64,000 nt of DNA from Anarhynchus alexandrinus (Eukaryota; Chordata; Aves; Charadriiformes; Charadriidae). Below are positions 1 to 11,640 of this stretch, piece after piece; the first letter of the stretch is position 1; every line of letters starts with the position of its first letter. The notes under the pieces are model-generated. The model saw nothing but the letters and a program-made list of their open reading frames with translations. It did not search any database and was not told where the DNA came from. Location of the stretch: NCBI GenBank assembly GCA_008711295.1, contig VUYV01000011.1:3041029-3105028 (forward strand), in the 5' to 3' direction. Position numbers and translations under genes: made by a program.

Positions 1-3000
1 AGAAATGGAGGAGGTGGCATCTGTCTATTCATGACCTACTTGGAGACCACAAGTCTGCAGGCCAGACCACCTCAGAGGGGTTATCTGAGGTACCCAATAG
101 GGGGACTCTGTACCTCTGGCCAGCCCTGCGTAGCACTGCACACCAGGACACAAAGGCAAACAGCATTTGGGGAGCTGCCATTCCTGTGTGGTGGCACAGG
201 GAGAGAAAGACCAGTTTGTTTGGTGGTGTGGATTTTGTTAGCAGTCAGTCCCGTTTGGCTGCTCAGTGTCTCTGTGGCTTCAAATGCAATTAATCAGGGC
301 CCGGAAGGGTAATTATCAGCTTACATTCCTAATTCAGATTTCTGTGCCTATTCATGTTACTGTTTTTTCTTTAATTTAGCAATAAAGTTGGGGTTATTTT
401 CATGTTTTTATGCTGCTGGCCCAGCGATCCTTATTAAAAATAAAAAATAACGAAACATTAGTTTCCAGTCTACCTTTTTTTCTTCTCCCTGGGAAATGAA
501 AAGGCCATATTAACCGTGAAAGGGAAACGAAAGCATGCATAGTCCTAGGGTCCTGCTGTCACCTTGGCTGAAGGCACTTTTCCTTTCAAGGGGCGAGTAA
601 TTGCTTAGAACATTAATCCCTGAAAGAGGCTTTTTATTCTGCAGTGGGTGAAGCTGTTGACATCTGACAGTGCCTTTTCCTCCTTTGATCGGACCTAGGC
701 ACTTGCTGAACCCAGGAGAAGGTGGCCCTGGAAAGCTGGAGATGCTCGGCACCATCCACCCTGAGCTCCAGGGCAGCAGCTCTGTCCTCTGGGGTGCTCT
801 GACACCCTTAATGCTGTGTTTACTTGCACGTGGAGGAACCGAGATGAGTTTTTCAGGGAGATTGTCCTCAGCTGTCTTCTGGCATCAGCAGGCACTGCTG
901 GTGCCAAGTCACACGTGAGTGTAGTTTGGCTTAGGTGGCCTGAGCTGGAAATGCCTGAAGTGCTCACACATGGAGGAGCTGGGTGTGAAGGAGGCTGGTT
1001 ATCTGATAAGTAATTATAAAATCATTTCCCTGTTCCTGTGCATCGACTGAGCCATGGTAACTGCTGGTGTGAGTGCTCTTAGTCGTGGAGCTGAGGTGGA
1101 GCAGTCTGAGTGAGCTTTGCTGTCCCTGGGAGGCTGAGTGATGGGACACTGGCTCGTGTTGGTGCAGGCTACATGCGCCCGTGTGGATCACGATGTCCAC
1201 TGTTTGCCAAAAGAGTGGGTTAGCTGTGCATCCATCAGCTGGGAAGAGGCAATAAGGGTGGCTTCGTGGCCAAGGGTTAAAGAGGAGGTGCTGCTGGGTG
1301 GCCTGGCCACAGACCTGACCCAAAGGCTGTTTCGTTAGGGGTTGTGGCCAGATCGCATGTCCCAGCTGGCTTATTGCACTGCAGGCTCAGAGGAGGCAGG
1401 GGAAGGGGTGCAGGTCCAGCTTCAGAGTCAGCACAGGGAGGTGCAAGCATGACTGCACCAGTCAGACCCCCAGCGTGTGCTGAAAATAAAAGTGTCCATC
1501 TCTCTTCTCCTGCAACGCACAGGAATTGGCCATCCCTGCCTTAAAGCACACGCTCATGAGCCTTTGAAATCAACATTAGCTTTATCAGGGAGTAGAGCAG
1601 GCAGAGAGGAAATCCCTACCAGAGATTGTCTTAATGACACAAAAAGATAAGACATACTAAGAAGACGTGTCTGGAACCAGAGAATGATGCCTGTGGTTTG
1701 AGGTGGTGTCTTGGTTTGCAGATGAGCTTCCTGAGTGGGAGGCTGGCCAGCTTTGGACTGGTTGTCGTTCAACAGCTTCTGTGCCTGTCATCGTCTACTG
1801 AAAATTCAGCTTAAAACTAGTCACAGGTTTTGCTTAGAGGACTCCAGGAGAGCACTTCCCTTTGGAAAGAGAGAACAGTGCTCTGTTTTGCAAAGCACAG
1901 GGGATTTGCTTTCTGAATACTGCTCTCTGAAAACCTAGCTGGTGAGTTCCAGCCTCTGACAAGCACAGACACCTAGTTATGTTTGCCGCCACGTTGTTTG
2001 TTTGTTTAATTTCTGTGTTAATTGGTGCCTTCCAAATACCACAACTGCTCTGAGGAGCACTGTCCCTGCCAATCTGACTGCTGAGTTTCACCTCCTGTAA
2101 TGTGGGACATGTGTACCTGGCAGCTGACTTAATCGAGGTCTTCCACGGGAGAGAATTTTGCCTTATTTGTAGCAGAAATCGAGGATTTGGTTTTGATTAG
2201 AATAAATGTTTGAACAGAAAGATTTTCTGGCCCCAGATGCTAAGGTAGATGTATTTTCATTCTGCATGCGCTCAGCAGAGGGATCTAGGGACTGGCTTTA
2301 TTGCTGTCATTAGTGTGTGCTCATTTTGTGACCTTGTGAAGCCACCTTTGCATCCCTACCCCTCAATTTCTACCTGCAATGTTCCTGTAAGACTACACGC
2401 CATAGCACCACGTTATTGCGTGACCTACCTCCTAATAATAATAACTTTGATCTACGTGGTGTGAGTGCAAATATTATTTTATTCACGGCTCCGGTTCTCC
2501 ACCAGCTTAAGGGTGGAGTCTCCCAAGCAGTGTTATTGCCAGTCATGCCAAAGGATGTGGCTAGGACCTTACTGAGCTTTTCCAGTGTAGTTTGGCAGGG
2601 GTGTGGTGCAAATCCATCTCCATCCAGTGACCTCGCTGCAAGGTCTTCGACCCCAGTGGATGTAGCTCAAAGGCTCCCTGTCGGTGAGGCTGACACTGGC
2701 CCAGTGCGTGACACTGTCTCGGGCTTAGTGTCACACCAGCGCGTGTGTTAATGACAAGTCTCGTAAGAGCTTATAAGACAGTGCAAATGTTTTAATAGGC
2801 TCATTTCATTAAGGGTCCTGCTTTAAAAGATTGAGGTGGAACCATATGGTCCTTCCTGAGCATCTGTACCACCGAGTGTCAGTAGAAAGACTCCTATTGA
2901 CTTCAACAGACCCCACTGAGCAAGGTGGTACTTGATGTGTTTTTGGAAAGAGCAGAGGAAGAGTTTAGTTAATGTAACTACAGAGGCATGATCTTGCCCT

Positions 3001-6000
3001 TCAGGAAGAGCATTTTTCATGGTGAAGGTGGCACAAAGGCATTTGTGAGGCTCTTGCCTTTTCCTGCTCTGGGGTCAGGAGCTGGCGTAGCTCGGATGAT
3101 ACAAGCATGTTCGCCAGCAAATATGTATTACAAACAGGGACTGCTTGTTCCCAGACTCATTGGACCAATGTACAGTGATCCACATCATTCCCACGCTGGC
3201 CAGGGAGTGAAAGTTGCTCTTGAACATAACTCAGAAGGCTGTCTGTGGACTAGTGATTTGGAGATCACAGGTTAGGAGCCTCTAACTACCTAGGTGAAAG
3301 CAGGACAGTGGCGTCAGCTGATACAGGAGGAAAACCAAGTGTTTCAGCGATGAGATGTAGTGTCTGACCTTTCTCTGATCAGTTTGGTATAGGGTCTAGA
3401 CAGATTGATCGTTATTTAAGCCCTGTTATTTCCACATGTTAGATGACTTGGTCCTAGAAATTTGGAAACAGATCTTTTTGGAGGATGTTCAAAAAAACGC
3501 AGGGTGCAGTGGAGGTATAAGTGTGCAGATTCTTATCTTAGGGGAGAAGTATGCGTAGGCAAGGGTGATGCTTTGGATCTGCATAGACTTTCCTGTTTTT
3601 CTGTGCCTTTTGCTCCCAGCGTAGCAAAGAGTGTATGCAAAGAGGGGGACACTCCTGCATCCTCTGTGTGAGGAAGCCGTGCTGTTTCCTAAGGCAGTGT
3701 CTCTCGGATGTTTTGAAAACGTGACCCTCTTTTGGCTCCTCATCTCTGTGGAACTCAGAATTATCATCAGGTCAGTTCCTCCGGGTGAGGGTGTGCCAGT
3801 TGCTGGTGTTGGTGGCTCCCTCTCCCCTTGGACAAACTGACTGCTTTCTGCAATTAAAAGCAGTTGGCTGCTTGCTGGCTAATGTAGCGCTTGCAAACCA
3901 GTAATTACAAATGAGTTCACTTTCCACCTTGGGGAAGCTGAGCTGTGTAGTTCGAGGAGGCACAGATTTCACTGCAGAAATTGAAGACTTTACTCACTGC
4001 ATCAACACTCCCAACGTTTTGCAATCACTCACAGACTGGGAAGTTCAGTTTTAAGGGATCTGGGGACTTGTGCTCACACTGCCATCCTCTTGTGTGTGGG
4101 AGGTGCTATACTTTGCTGTGCTCCGGTGATAAAGTTGGTTTAAGCAAGGTGATGGATCTCTTCAGGTTTGCTGGTGCATACAGAGCAATGCACAGAGAGC
4201 TGCCCCACAGTAAGAAAATTAAAAGCGTAGTTTTGTAGCACCCTTTCCAGACCAAACACTGCATAATTTGCCTGCACCGTGATTCCTGCCTTGCTTTGGA
4301 GAGGTGGGAGATTTACAGCTGGGGAAGCTGAAGAGGAGATTACAGGGGCAGCGGGTTGTCTGGGTGATAGCAGCACAACACAGAGCAACATGAAGTAGCC
4401 TTTTGGCTTATGCAAAACACTGTAGAAATGGTAACAGAGCTGTTAGCTTGAGATTTGCACCCTGTGGCCTCCATCTGTCACTATTGAATTTCAGCATTGG
4501 TGCTCATGGCTTTTCTCCTTCTTCCAGTTGTGCTTGGTGCTTGAATTCCCAAAGTCACTGCTAGCGAAGCTGTTCTAGAGGTGATGCTGTTGTCCCTGGA
4601 GGATAGTGGCCACCCCTACCAACAGTGAAAAGCAGCCAGGTTCAGCAGTAGGAGCTCTTTGCTGGTGGGGAATCCAGCTTCGCGTCTTGCCTGTCTTTGG
4701 TTTCCTCTTGTAATTATTCACATAAGGGCATATTCTGCTTATCACTTCTCATGGAGGAAGATTTCTCTTCCTGGTGATATTCTTTTATAGTCAAACCGTG
4801 TTACTTCCCATGCTTTATGGCTTCTTGGTGATTTTCTTTAACATCACAGCTTATGAACATTAAAAACAGGATCCAAGTGCAGAAGGACACCCTCCCCACC
4901 ACCCCCCATATATTGTTATTGCTTGTGTTGTCTTTCCTGGCTGCCCCATCTGTCTCCATCACCTCTTGTCACCTTCCATAGTAATTCCTGCTGATTAGCA
5001 AAGGCCTTTATCAACTGAGGCTTGTTGGCAGCCAAGTTCAGCCAACAGTTCTGACTGTCACGAGTTTCTACTTATTAAAAAAAGTCCTTCCCCCTCCCAC
5101 CAGTGGAAACAGTATGAATCATTTCCCTCCCCTTTCTTTGTCAGGAGCAAATGCCATCAATGTTAGGACCCTGGCACTGGCTTTCTGACTCCAGGAAATC
5201 ATGGATGAAACAATCCATGGAAACCGGGATCCCCATGTAAAAATAAGACATTATTTTATAAGGAATACACCTCTTTTTTGTCTGCTGTCAGATTGCCATC
5301 TGGTTGACAATCACATGTACTTCCATGAGAAACACAAAATTGTTCTTCTATCCCATAGTGCTGTGCTGTCGACATCTATTTTACATTGCAAGGTGGCAGT
5401 GTGTCTTTAAATGCTCCTTTTGGGAATTACATTGTGTGATAGGTGCCTGAGAGTTTCATGCAGTATCTTGGATTGGATGTCACAGCTTAAATGGGTTGAG
5501 GGGAATTTGTGTCATATCTGATTGCACATCTGTGCTTCTTCAGTGTATAAAAATAGTAATAACAGCTATGTGTAAGGAGTAGAAGCCTTCATAAAAATAC
5601 TTGAGCAACAAAATGGGTTTAGTTACACTGGAGAAAGCTGCTTAGCCCAAAAGGAGAGCCTGTAACTGTGTGGGGGCTACGTTCTTTTCTCTAGATTCAT
5701 CTGCTGTGACTGTAGGGGCTGTATAGTGTATGTCACCCTCCCATGAAGAGAAAAGACTGGACTCTCAGCTAGGCATCCCCCTGGGGACTTGTGGTGCTTC
5801 TCAGCCTAGTGATGCCTGGGGCTGTGCTGCCTCCAGACCATGCTCCACAGTGCCACCAAGCCCACCAGGAGCTGGGCTGCTTCTCTGCATAAACCACATC
5901 CTTGACCATTACAAAGTGTTTCTGGTGTGTTTAGCACAGACCTGTAGGCTAATGGGAGGACCACAGTGTTGGGATGCTTTTAAGCCTTTACTACTCTAAG

Positions 6001-9000
6001 GGTGAGGTTATGCAGAAATAAAATGCTATTCAGAGGATACCTTTAAGCTTGCAGAATCAGCAGCTGCCAGATAGACAGTCTCCTGCATAGCTTTATTCTT
6101 CCCACTTTGTGCACCCGCTGTGTATACAGGAGGAAACTAGGGTCTTGTGGGAGAAGGGGTGTGTGGTCGCGGAATTAAAGGCTACATCTATATATATAGA
6201 CAGAGAGATGAAGGGATGACTTAAGATGTCCCCTACGATGCTAAACCTGATACTTTGCCTCTTATCCACATTAATTTCCTAGGAATAATATTTTCTTTAA
6301 AGAAAAAAGGGTAAAAATAAATATTGTTATCCTGCATTAGCAGCAGGGCTGGAGCCCTGTGTCTTCCCCACATCTCTCCTTCCCAGTGCTGCAGTTTTCA
6401 GAGTCCTTCCGAACTTGTGCCAGACCTCCCTTGGCCCAGTTGGAGCCTGGCACATCAGGGAATGAAATACTTGCACGAGCCAGTGCTGTCCTGTGTAGTC
6501 TATTGCTTCCCATCTGAGACGGACACAGACTTCCCCTTCACTTCCTAGCTGGGCTGCAGCATGGTTAAAAAGCTGTTCAACCTTCTGTAAAACAGGGCTG
6601 TAGTGCCTGAGTAGGCTTAAAAGCACTGCAGTAAAATTTGGGAGAGAGGAAGCAGCACTGTATGTACTCACATAAAAGTAGACCCCTTCCTTAGAGATGC
6701 AGAAGCTACCCAGAGGAAAAGCCAAGCAGCGCATAAACCACTACTCCATCCTCGCAAGGGAATTGCTAAGGCTGCGCTGCATTTACCCACCACCCCAGGA
6801 CTTCCCTGCTTCATGTTAGTGCTGCGTGAAATGCTCCTTTCCACTGCCATCTTGAGGGCTCCTCGCTAGCTCTTACATGCTCGTACTGCTTGGCTCTCTG
6901 CCTGCTCATTATTTCTTTATGGTGATAACAGGATGATCCTAACTACCTCGCTTGTCAGAGCTTTCCATTAAAGGGGTCTGTGTCCAGTGCACCCACTTGT
7001 AGAATGTAAAGGAGCGCAGGTCTCTCGGGTTACCTTCCTTTTCCAGTCCCATGGGACCTCCCCTGGTTTTGGAGGAAGACGGGGGGAAATGGGAGAACTG
7101 GAGGAAGCACAAGTAACTCATACTGGATCTGCAGTGGTTCCTGCTGGTCGATCAGAACGGATTTGGACAGCTTCTGTTGGCAGTCTTTCTTCCCAGAGAA
7201 GGGGAGAAGCTGGGCATTTGGGAAGTTGTCCCTCCTTAGAGGTGCTTCAGTACCCCTGGCAATGAGATTTCTCTGCCTGAGGACCCCCAGGATTTGTGAG
7301 GGGGTCCCTCCTTGCTGCCCGCCAGAATTGGACGTGCTTGTGGAGTCTCCTTGTTTTAATTCTTGCTTTTTTCCTTGTTGACTGCTACTCCGTGGTGCTC
7401 TAAACTGCTCAGCCTTCTCCAGATCTCAGTTTTGAATGCCGTAATGGACTGGGCAGCTACAGATCTTCCCCACAGCCCTCATCGAGCCTTTTCCAGCTTC
7501 CAGTAGCAGAGGGAAAATCTTCCTTTTTCTGAAGGGATAAAAATGGAAGCACCTTCTGGGCTTTGCTTCATCCTAACACCACAGTCATCCTGATATTTTC
7601 CATCTCCATTTAAGGACTGAATTAAGACTCATCATATCCTGGGGTCTTTTTTGTACTCTGTGTTTAATATAACGTTCTTTATTATATTTATCTTGTTTCT
7701 TATGTTTGAGTCTTTCATTTATTATATTACTTTGAAGACTGGGCCTCCCTGTCTTTTTAGGAAAGCTGAATTGCATTTATAGGAGATCTTTAATGTGTTT
7801 AAGTCTTTAGTTCCTTTATGTTTTTATATGGTCACCGGTTCGACTTTCGACTCGTGGCTTGAACTGAAAACAGGAAAGCCAGAAAGTGAGAATGTTTCCA
7901 AAATGTCGCTTTCTCTTTGCAGTATATTTATAAAAGTTACAAAGAAATACCAAGATCTCCCACACCAGTGTTTCTGGAGCACTGAGAAAGGAACTGGTCT
8001 TTTCTCTACAGCTACCCCCGCAGCCCTTCTGCCCCAAAAAGCACCTTACTGCAGTTATGCAGTACAAGTGCAGTGTGATCCTGGAGGCTATTAGAAACAA
8101 TGAGAAATGTTTTGGAAGTGCAGATAGTTCTCCCTCTTTACCAGGCAGTGAAGAAGAAAAGCAGCAATGTTTTGGTGTGTCCAAAGTGTGTCGGTGCAGG
8201 GAGACAGGAGCGTCACTTTGCTTCTCTAGCAGCTTTTGACTAAATCACTCAAGCTGAGATGAACGTCTCAGACACCTATTGAAGATCTCCCCTGTGCTCT
8301 GTGGCCACGTGGCATCACATCCTACAGGGATGGCTCAGCAGCAGCTTTGTAATGAGATAACCACAGGGAACCCAGAGGGACAAATTTATGGCACTAGGAA
8401 ATGGCTTTACCTCACAGGACAAACTGTTTTGCTGCCAAAATTGGGGATAGAGATAAACCACTTTCTCCTGTCTGAAACAAAAGGCTTTAACACCTTCTAG
8501 ATTAGCAGCTATGGAGGAAAAGGCACATAAAAGAGGCAGAGTCTGGGAGACTTTAGAGCCTCTGCTACTGGTCTGTTAAAGGCTGCTGTTTCATTAACCT
8601 CTCAGCTTGTGTAATCATGACAAAATCAAAGTCACGTATGCAGATTTTGGATCTGATTTCTTTTTATAGTCCATTTTCTTATCCCAAGATCTACAGATGA
8701 GTATCTCATTTGCCTGTTGGCAGAAGTTTGGAGCGGGGGGTGGTATATGTGCCAGTGGTTTTTTTTACATAGACATTTCATGGACTAAATAATGCTGGCA
8801 GATAGTGTTTTCTTCCACCACAAGTAGAACATATAATTTATTCTTGTCTCATTACATTAAAAGAAATACAGCACAAAAGAAAAAGGGAAGAAAACCACCA
8901 AAAAAGGATATGAAGATATAATCCCTTCAAGCCAAAAAAATACCATCGCATCCTTGTGTGTGGGGAAACTCAGCTCCTAGATTATTTTGATAAACTTTGT

Positions 9001-9998
9001 TACAATCAGTTTCACACAAAACCCAGCCGTTTATTTAATCTTAACTGGCTTGCAGAAATGTCATCCAGCAAGGACACTGAGGTTATTTTTTTTTTACTTT
9101 CAAAAAAGAGAGTTTGTTTATTTTTCTTCTATTATTTGGTTTCCTTCTGTAGATTTACAAGGGCTCTGTCACCAACAGCCTTTTATTTGCTCCTGAGCTG
9201 ACTGTGTGGTTTGTCTGCCTGCAAGGGCAGGAGCATCTACAGTGGGAGGCAGCTGAGTGGGCAGGCATGGGGTGTAGATGGACCCCGCATCCCACCCCAG
9301 CAATGGTCCGTGTGCTGCCAGCGTGGATGTGCCAAAGCGGCCCTGAAGTGGAAGGGAGTCATATCATAGTGTCGGTCACTTCCAGGATAACGCCGTCACT
9401 AAAAGGGAACCAAAACTTTTCGCGTTATCTACAGGATGAAGTCAGGAAAACTCCCTCTGCCCCATGAGTCCCTGTGGTCCCCTTTTGGCAGCTCGCACAA
9501 GCAGGGCTTTGGTGGCAATCACCGGGGTTTCACAGAGCTGCAGTGCCTGTGGTAGTTGTTGGCCATCTGCTGCATCTCCTGTGCAAACTTAAGACCAGCA
9601 GCATCCGTCTGCGAGAGGTGCCATCCACGCTCCCGTAATAGCTATTGCCCCGCATCCCTCCGTCACCTGCCCCATGCCTGTTTGTGTGCAGTTTGCTCTG
9701 AGGGCAGGAGCGGATCTGCTGCTCACACCTCCTCCGAGCATGCTGCCCTGTCTGTCTTGTAGCTATGGGGGGCCACAGCCACACGAAGCTGCTGCTGCTG
9801 TGCAAACCTCTCCAGTACTGGCACTCCTCCGCTGGGAACATAACAGGGTTGCAGAGCTCAGCCACCAGCACTGCTGGCAGCCGCGGTTGGAGCCGGGGAT
9901 GAAACCTCATCTACCAACCTTTCTGCTCGGTGCTGTTGAACTATCCTGCATAGCAGGCGATGCCCCTAACCCTCCCCTTTCATCTGTTCCTTCCTCAG
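1..9998 (+). other. SH3PXD2A: SH3PXD2A intron upstream of exon A (3' part)
   Basis: This segment is non-coding as far as I can see. I looked for the preceding PX-domain coding sequence (the strands carrying the RRYSKF phosphoinositide motif and the linker just before the Gly-Lys-Ile-Leu that opens exon A) and did not find it, so that exon should lie upstream of the window. The intron ends at 9997-9998 with a pyrimidine-rich tract and CAG. Contents are ordinary mixed-composition DNA, with a possible old dispersed repeat near 2.87-2.94 kb, a short (AT) tract near 6.19 kb and an A-rich tract near 8.87-8.94 kb. Open frames here are short and show no family resemblance. The intron call follows from the exon phase; absence of a small unrelated gene or ncRNA cannot be proven by eye. 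Confidence 0.8.
2866..2935. repeat. Possible ancient dispersed repeat with inverted ends
   Basis: ACTCCTATTGACTTCAAC near 2890 resembles the amniote repeat core CTCCCATTGACTTCAATGG. It is framed by perfect 8-bp inverted repeats, GTACCACC (2866-2873) and GGTGGTAC (2924-2931), with an inner TCAGT/ACTGA pairing. It could be an old repeat fragment or a chance imperfect hairpin of about 66 nt. Confidence 0.3.
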
Positions 9999-10075
9999 GT
10001 AAGATCCTGTTCCGGAGGAGCCATGTCCGAGACGTAGCTGTGAAGAGGCTGAAGCCCATCGACGAGTACTGCAGG
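9999..10075 (+). CDS. SH3PXD2A: SH3PXD2A (TKS5) PX-domain exon A
   Basis: This is an internal coding exon of 77 nt. Its first two bases complete a Gly codon begun in the previous exon, followed by 25 codons beginning [11 protein letters not shown] and ending KPIDEYCR. It matches the human TKS5 PX domain at about residues 78-102, with one visible change, Val for Ile in the SHIRD motif. The Arg codon at 10046-10048 corresponds to human Arg93, a basic residue used for phosphoinositide binding by this PX domain. Splice signals are strong: TTCCTTCCTCAG before and GTAAGA after. SH3PXD2B has Ile in place of Lys in the RLKPIDEYC stretch and Lys in place of the final Arg, so the 2A paralogue is preferred. 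TKS5 is a cytoplasmic Src-substrate scaffold that the PX domain brings to podosome and invadopodium membranes. The exon ends in phase 0 and joins exon B in frame. Confidence 0.96.
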
Positions 10076-11094
10076 GTAAGAGCTCCGGGGAAGGCGCCTG
10101 GCAGCCCTGCTGCGGGGGGCTCATGGCCACCACCAACGCTGGGCTTTCCCTGGTGGATACTATTAAGAGCTTCATCTGTGTTGAGTCCATCATAAGGAAG
10201 GATGGTCCTTCCCAAACACCACTAGGACTAACGGGGCAGGTGAAAACAGGCCGCTGTTTGCTCCCAGGGACCTTGCAGCATTTTCCTCTGCAAACTTTAT
10301 GCACCAGATTGGTGCCTCATTTACTCAGTAAAGGCCGTAAGCCTCATCTGCCCAAAATGTGGATTTTCTTTCTACTTCAGCCCCAATGAATGCAGGAGTT
10401 GAGCAGGCAGAGAGGCATAATTAAGATGGCGTTTTCTTCTGTTCCCTGCCCGTCTGTCCTCCAGTGCCACACGAGGGACCGTGCTGGCTAGCGCAGCACT
10501 GGGGGTGGACCAGTGGCTTCCACGAGTGCTTCTCCTGGTATTGAGTGAAAGCCTGGAAATTTATGGCAGGACAGAAAAGCGTGGCTGTGTTGAGAAGAAG
10601 GTTAAGTCACCTAATCTTTCCTTTCTAGCTTACAGTTTATGATTTGATGATAATTAATCCTCTGACAGTAGAGTAAAAGTCGTCTAAGCGAGGCGGATAC
10701 CCAGTTTTTGGAGAGGTATCGAGCGTGTCAGTCAGTGCATAATTTAAACCCCAGACTTCCTCTCTTAATTCCCGTGGGGTTTTCTTTCTGTTTTTAGAAA
10801 GCCAGAGGAGCAGGTGGAGGGGGAAAAATACATTCCCAAGAACTTCTCCAGTCAGACATTTGCTCATCCAAAATTGGGAACAGATCGCCGAAGTGCCTGA
10901 GGCATGCTGGAGTGGGGGCAGTGAAACCCATGCCATCTGCACCCCCCGGGCAAGGAAGCTGCGATTAAAGTCTTATCTCATGAGATCAGTCTTTCTTGTG
11001 CGACAATTAACGCACTGTCTTCCTGCCGGCGGCTGAACGGCTCTCTTTAAAATATGTAGGGTCTCACTGCATCCCCAGCCACCCTCCTTCAGAC

Positions 11095-11345
11095 AGGAAC
11101 TGCCGGCGACGCGAGCGGTGAGGGCTGATGTCAGGGTTCACCCGGCGGATGCTCAGCAGAGAAAGCGGTGACTTACGCCGGCGGGGGCAGCTGCTTCTCT
11201 GGGACCCCTTTGTCTGCGCCCCAGACAGACCCGACCTGACCTGGCCAAGCCCGCCGGCGCCCCGCCGGTCACGGCCGAGGGATGTGTGGTGGCGTCAGCC
11301 GCTGGCACGTTCGCTGACACCGCGGCACTGTGATTGCCGCCCTCC
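11095..11345. promoter_or_regulatory. Intronic CpG island, candidate internal promoter or enhancer
   Basis: Across about 250 bp, G+C rises to roughly two thirds and CpG dinucleotides occur about as often as base composition predicts (hand count near 28). The surrounding intron is CpG-depleted. The block contains runs such as GCCGGCGACGCGAGCGG and several CCGGCG/CGCCGG words, has no TATA box that I can see, and lies about 1 kb downstream of exon A. CpG retention in a vertebrate intron usually marks a germline-unmethylated promoter or enhancer. SH3PXD2A is known in mammals to make PX-lacking isoforms from internal promoters, so an alternative first exon is possible, but no start site or first exon is demonstrated here. 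A chance GC-rich patch is the alternative. Confidence 0.5.
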
Positions 11346-11462
11346 TTCTTGCTTCCTTTTTTCCCTCCTGGAGAAGCCTGGCTCAGTTCGCTCTGGTTCA
11401 GATGATGCGGGGCAGGTTTGCTGCTGCTGCCCGGCTTGGAGACATGGCTGGATGCTTCCCCA

Positions 11463-11640
11463 AATCACAGAATCACAGAGTCATACAATGGTCAGGGTTG
11501 GAAGGGATCTCTGGAGATCATCTAGTCCAACCCCTCTGCCAGAGCAGGTTCACCTAGAGCAGGTTGCACAGGATGGCGTGGAGATGGGATTTGAATGTCT
11601 CCAGAGTGTAAGACTCCACAACCTCTCTGGGTAGCCTGTA
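11463..11640 (-). mobile_element. CR1 LINE, 5'-truncated 3' tail (avian type)
   Basis: The segment begins with the degenerate octamer repeat AATCACAG AATCACAG and continues with TCAGGGTTGGAAGGGATCTC and ATCTAGTCCAACCCC. This is the reverse complement of the classic bird CR1 3' end, followed inward by the conserved block on CTCCACAACCTCTCTGGG. The element therefore lies on the minus strand with its 3' end at about 11463, and it breaks off near 11640, the usual 5' truncation. No coding capacity remains. It is the youngest-looking transposon copy in the window and the main evidence for a bird genome. It is antisense to the SH3PXD2A host gene and sits directly beside the CpG island. Confidence 0.93.

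Noticed and set aside
7380..7620. Possible old LINE (L3/CR1-type) antisense fragment
   Set aside because: There is some resemblance to the region read as ATCTTCC near AGGGAAAATCTTCCTTTTT, but no long ordered series of matching blocks as in the accepted CR1 copies.
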